From Bradyrhizobium diazoefficiens (GTDB lineage: Bacteria; Pseudomonadota; Alphaproteobacteria; Rhizobiales; Xanthobacteraceae): a stretch of 64,000 bases of DNA. The translations under genes were made by a program, and so were the position numbers. The stretch spans positions 372,001 through 436,000 of the forward strand of contig NZ_JAFCJJ010000002.1 in assembly GCF_018131015.1 (NCBI RefSeq), read 5' to 3'. The notes under the pieces are model-generated. The model made no database searches. It was given only the letters and a program-made list of their open reading frames with translations, and was not told the origin of the DNA. This document shows, one piece after another, positions 60,956 to 64,000 of this stretch (its first letter is position 1; each line of letters starts with the position of its first letter).

Positions 60956-62266
60956 ATGATGGTCAGCTTTGCCAGCAGGAAGACACGGCTGCACGCCGCG
61001 ATGTCCGAGGATTTCGAGCGCGAGCTGACGCGTGAGGTGCTGCGGACCGAGCTGATCCGGGTCAGGGCGCTGATCGTGACGGGCTGCGTCCTGCTGCTGT
61101 TCGTCTCGGCGATGTACATGGTCGACCCCGCCGTCATGAACCGGGTCTGGCAGGGCGCGGAAGGGTTTTCCGAGATCTATGGCATCCTGGTCGGCTTCAT
61201 CATGTTCGAGGTCTGGGTGCACAGCCAGATCCGGCGCAATCTGAAGCTCGATCGCGACCTGCCGGTCGTCAGGCGCTACATCGGAGCGCTGATGGAGACC
61301 TCGCTGCCGACCGTGATCCTGATCCTGCAGATCCGGAGCATGGGGCCGAGCCAGGCGCTGGGCTTCGTGGTGCCGCTGATCTATTTCATCTTCGTCATCC
61401 TCTCGACGCTACGGCTCGATTTCAAGCTCTCGACCTTCACCGGCTTCGTCGCAGCAGTCGAGCTTCTGACCGTGGCGCTGATCTACAATTCGGCCGCTGC
61501 CGACGGCATTCCCTTGCTCTATTTCCACGCGGTCCGGAGCACCATCATCCTGATCTGCGGCGTGCTCGCGGGCGCGGTCGGCGCGCAGCTGCGCCGGCAG
61601 TTCGCCGCGAGCATCGCGGCGGCGACCGCGCGCGACCGGGTTACCAATCTGTTTGGCCAGCACGTTTCGCCGCAGGTGGTGGAGCAGTTGATGGCGGCGG
61701 GGACCGGCGCCGCCAGCGACCTTCGTCATGTCGCGGTGATGTTCGTCGATTTCCGCGGCTTCACCGCCGGCGCGCAGTCGCGCACCCCGCAGGAGGTCGT
61801 CGACCGGCTCGACGGCGCCTTCGCCGTGCTGGTCGACATCCTCGACCGTCACGGTGGCATCGTGAACAAGTTTCTGGGCGACGGTTTTCTGGCGCTGTTC
61901 GGCGCCCCGCTCGCGGCATCCGATGCCGCGCACCGCGCCGTCGCCGCCGGCCGCGAGATGCTGACCGCGATGGACCGCATCAATGGAGGCTCGAGCTGGC
62001 CGCTGCGGATCGGCATCGGCATCCATTTCGGCGAGGTCGTCGCCGGCAATATCGGCTCGCCGCGGCGCAAGGAATACACCGTCATCGGCGACACCGTGAA
62101 TTTCGCCTCCCGCCTGGAGGCGCTGAACAAGGAGTTCGGCTCGCAGCTCCTGATCTCCGCGTCCGTCCGCGAGGCGCTGGGCAAGGATGGCGACGACGCG
62201 GTCGCGCTTGGCGAGGTCGAGGTACGCGGCTACGAGCAGAAGGTGCCGGTCTATCAGCTCGGCTAG
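60956..62266 (+). CDS. Membrane-bound class III adenylate/guanylate cyclase
   Basis: This 436-aa protein has about five or six membrane helices (residues 40-205) and a class III cyclase domain. The metal-binding aspartates are in VAVMFVDFRGFTAG and GIVNKFLGDGFLALFGAPLA, the latter also holding the purine-specifying Lys, and RKEYTVIGDTVNFASRLEAL has the transition-state residues. It may make cAMP. ATG 60956 or 60959 follows GAGGGGGG. It lies 28 bp after the exporter permease, but linkage to it is uncertain. Confidence 0.9.
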   Translation: MMVSFASRKTRLHAAMSEDFERELTREVLRTELIRVRALIVTGCVLLLFVSAMYMVDPAVMNRVWQGAEGFSEIYGILVGFIMFEVWVHSQIRRNLKLDRDLPVVRRYIGALMETSLPTVILILQIRSMGPSQALGFVVPLIYFIFVILSTLRLDFKLSTFTGFVAAVELLTVALIYNSAAADGIPLLYFHAVRSTIILICGVLAGAVGAQLRRQFAASIAAATARDRVTNLFGQHVSPQVVEQLMAAGTGAASDLRHVAVMFVDFRGFTAGAQSRTPQEVVDRLDGAFAVLVDILDRHGGIVNKFLGDGFLALFGAPLAASDAAHRAVAAGREMLTAMDRINGGSSWPLRIGIGIHFGEVVAGNIGSPRRKEYTVIGDTVNFASRLEALNKEFGSQLLISASVREALGKDGDDAVALGEVEVRGYEQKVPVYQLG

Positions 62267-62377
62267 CGCAGGCTCGCGCGTCAGTGATGGCGCGTGATGA
62301 AATATCTGCAAACGCTCTCCGCTCTTGGAGTCTGGAGGCCGAAATATCGGCTTCCGTTTGTTACGCGGAGAAACCCA

Positions 62378-62566
62378 ATGACCCGATTGTTCCTTGTTTC
62401 AGTCGCCCTGATTGCCGCTGCGCTCTTCCAGGCCGAGGCCGCAACCGCGCGCGACGTCACGGCGCGGCGCGCCGCAACTCACGCCACGATGGACTGCGTC
62501 AGGGCGCCTGCGATGGGCGCGTACGCATCCGCCCCCTACAAGCAACCTCCTTGCATGCCGAAATGA
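62378..62566 (+). CDS. Small secreted protein (62 aa)
   Basis: The protein begins MTRLFLVSVALIAAALFQAE, a signal peptide cleaved near ATARD, leaving about 38 residues with Cys in ATMDCVRAPAM and KQPPCMPK that could pair. ATG 62378 has GGAG eight bases upstream. The frame also opens at 62294, but that part lacks support. No family recognised. Confidence 0.65.
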   Translation: MTRLFLVSVALIAAALFQAEAATARDVTARRAATHATMDCVRAPAMGAYASAPYKQPPCMPK

Positions 62567-62780
62567 TGAATTGACGTCACGATGCGAGCGGGGCGGGCTG
62601 GCACGGTTTGCCGGCCCGGCCTCGTGCGCACAGACGCAATTCGAGTTCGCGCGCGGTCGTGGGTAGCATCCGCGATTGCTCCGAGTGCTCCGAATTTTGG
62701 GGCATGACGGACGATGTCGCGCGCCTGTAGACTGCCGGCGATGCGGCCGGTTGCGGCCGCCATTTGCGCGAGGACAGCCC

Positions 62781-63695
62781 ATGCAGCGCCGCTACATCAC
62801 CGTCGACGTGTTCACCGACCGCGCCTTCGGCGGCAACCAGCTCGCCGTGGTGCTCGACGCCGGCGGGTTGTCGACGACGCAGATGCAGTCGATCGCAACC
62901 GAGTTCAACTATTCCGAGACGACCTTCGTGCTGCCGCCGCGCGACAAGGCGAATGATGCGGAGGTGCGCATCTTCACGCCGGTCAGGGAGCTACCCTTCG
63001 CCGGACATCCCAATGTCGGCACCGCCTTCGTGCTGGCAGCGATCGCGACGGAGCCGAAGCCGCGGCTGCTGTTCGAGGAGAAAGCGGGGATCGTGCCGGT
63101 CGACATCCTGCGGGAGCAGGGCCGGGTGGTCAGCACCGAGCTGACCGCGCCGCAGCCGCTCTCGCGGCTCGCGCAGCTTTCGGCCGAAGACGTCGCGGCC
63201 TGCATTTCGCTGACGGCGGAGGATATCGAGACCGCTCGCCATGCGCCGCAGGTCGTCGGTGTCGGAACGCCGTTCGTGGTGGCGGAGGTGCGGTCGCGGG
63301 AGGCCGTGCGCCGGGCGAAGCCCGATGCTGCGGCGTTCGGCCGGGTGCTGCCGCGCGACGGTGCCTTCGCGGTCTACTTCTACACGCGCGAGGTGCCGGC
63401 GGCGGAGACGCCTTGCGAGCGGCAGGCGCGGATGTTCTTTCCCGGCGCCAGCGGCCTGATCGAGGATCCCGCCACCGGCAGCGCCACGGTTGCAGCCGCG
63501 GCGCTGTTCGCCGATCTCGATCCCGCGCGCGAGGGCGAATTGAAGCTCACCATCGGGCAGGGTTTTGACATGGGCCGGCCGAGCCTCTTGCTGACGCGCG
63601 TCCGCAAGCGGGACGGCAGGATCGTGTCGGCCCATGTCGGCGGCAATTGCGTGCAGATGATGGAGGGGACGTTCCGCCTGGCGGGGGAGGGGTAG
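62781..63695 (+). CDS. PhzF family isomerase
   Basis: This 304-aa protein belongs to the PhzF fold: YITVDVFTDRAFGGNQLAVV, EFNYSETTFVLPP with the catalytic Glu, FTPVRELPFAGHPNVGTAFV, and GLIEDPATGSATVAAAALFA with the Asp. PhzF isomerises trans-2,3-dihydro-3-hydroxyanthranilate in phenazine makers, but no phenazine cluster is here, so the substrate is unknown. ATG 62781 has GCGAGGA upstream. Confidence 0.93.
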   Translation: MQRRYITVDVFTDRAFGGNQLAVVLDAGGLSTTQMQSIATEFNYSETTFVLPPRDKANDAEVRIFTPVRELPFAGHPNVGTAFVLAAIATEPKPRLLFEEKAGIVPVDILREQGRVVSTELTAPQPLSRLAQLSAEDVAACISLTAEDIETARHAPQVVGVGTPFVVAEVRSREAVRRAKPDAAAFGRVLPRDGAFAVYFYTREVPAAETPCERQARMFFPGASGLIEDPATGSATVAAAALFADLDPAREGELKLTIGQGFDMGRPSLLLTRVRKRDGRIVSAHVGGNCVQMMEGTFRLAGEG

Positions 63696-63793
63696 GCCCT
63701 CTCCGCCAGTTGTTCCTTGGGGACGTGCCCGGCAGGTCTGCGATCCACGTTGCTCCCGGCAAGGCTTGGCGATAGGGTTTGCAACCCTTGCTA

Positions 63794-64000
63794 ATGGGCA
63801 GATCGGCCGTGGCCTTGTTATCGGACCGTGTCGTGTCGCCGGCGCGCCAGCCTGTGGCTTGGCGGACAGGGATCATTTTCGCCGTTTCCACCGTGGCCGT
63901 GGCTGTCGTCTATTTCCTGGCAGCGCGTCTCAGCCTTGCGCTGCTCGCGCAGCCGGATGGTGTTGCCGTCTTCTGGCCCGCTGCGGGGGTGGCCTCAGGG
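63794..64000 (+). CDS. MASE1-domain sensor protein (partial, N-terminus only)
   Basis: A 69-codon frame from ATG 63794 runs off the right edge. It begins MGRSAVALLSDRVVSPARQP and has a first helix (IIFAVSTVAVAVVYFLAARL) followed by DGVAVFWPAAGVASG, the N-terminal pattern of MASE1 membrane sensor domains. The output domain (kinase or cyclase) is not visible. Confidence 0.75.
   Translation, partial: MGRSAVALLSDRVVSPARQPVAWRTGIIFAVSTVAVAVVYFLAARLSLALLAQPDGVAVFWPAAGVASG

Noticed and set aside
62781..63695. Phenazine biosynthesis cluster
   Set aside because: Only the PhzF-fold protein is present; no other phz genes are near, and PhzF paralogues of unknown function are widespread.

Overview
This is a high-GC alphaproteobacterial chromosome segment, most likely from Bradyrhizobium or a close relative. 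I infer this from the gene content (egtB/egtD, CGFS glutaredoxin next to a macrodomain protein, a pca cluster beside a CO-dehydrogenase-like cluster, a livHMGF/livK operon, a CYTH-CHAD protein) and from several copies of dispersed palindromic elements of the kind found in Bradyrhizobium intergenic regions. No tRNA, rRNA, CRISPR array, insertion sequence or prophage is visible. Most of the window is ordinary chromosomal coding DNA, densely packed on both strands.

Layout. 1-2.9 kb: ergothioneine biosynthesis (egtB, start of egtD) divergent from grxD and a macrodomain protein. 3-5.5 kb: tandem serine hydrolases. 5.5-14 kb (mostly minus): threonine aldolase coupled to an antitoxin-like small protein, rpsD, a lone E2-type acyltransferase domain, an HpcH/HpaI aldolase, murI, cytochrome b561, a GST, a membrane cyclic-nucleotide-binding protein and a SecD-like periplasmic protein. 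14-25 kb: an acyl-CoA synthetase with a Tat-exported beta-propeller protein, an orphan amino-acid binding protein, an M20 hydrolase, purB, a TetR regulator and a NarL-type two-component system. 25.2-29.6 kb: a five-gene module made of a MotA/TolQ/ExbB channel, a YfaP/DUF2135-like membrane-anchored protein, a two-pass membrane protein, a metallophosphoesterase and a kinase-universal stress protein fusion. 29.6-31.6 kb (minus): rpe, a PH-domain membrane protein and three very small genes.

31.8-37.2 kb: EF-hand protein, S58 peptidase, MASE4 hybrid histidine kinase and a single-domain response regulator. 37.2-42.4 kb: branched-chain amino acid ABC transporter. 42.6-46.1 kb: a Gln-rich microprotein, a small membrane protein and pcaBDC of the protocatechuate pathway. 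46.2-53 kb: a CO-dehydrogenase-like cluster (coxG, S, M, MoxR, VWA, XdhC halves, MoCo nucleotidyltransferase) that lacks the catalytic large subunit. 53-57.3 kb: DUF4189, CYTH-CHAD, DUF2000, then an ArsR/AHSA1/GFA operon. 57.3-62.3 kb: a CecR-like TetR regulator with a perfect operator ahead of a YbhG/YbhF/permease exporter, then an adenylate cyclase. The end holds a small secreted protein, a PhzF family protein and the start of a MASE1 sensor.

The two places most worth a second look are the 25.2-29.6 kb channel/kinase/phosphatase module, for which I know no described function, and the 46-53 kb cox cluster, which keeps all maturation genes but has only 26 bp between the FeS and FAD subunit genes and no molybdenum subunit. 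Functional calls rest on motifs read by eye; no database search was run.
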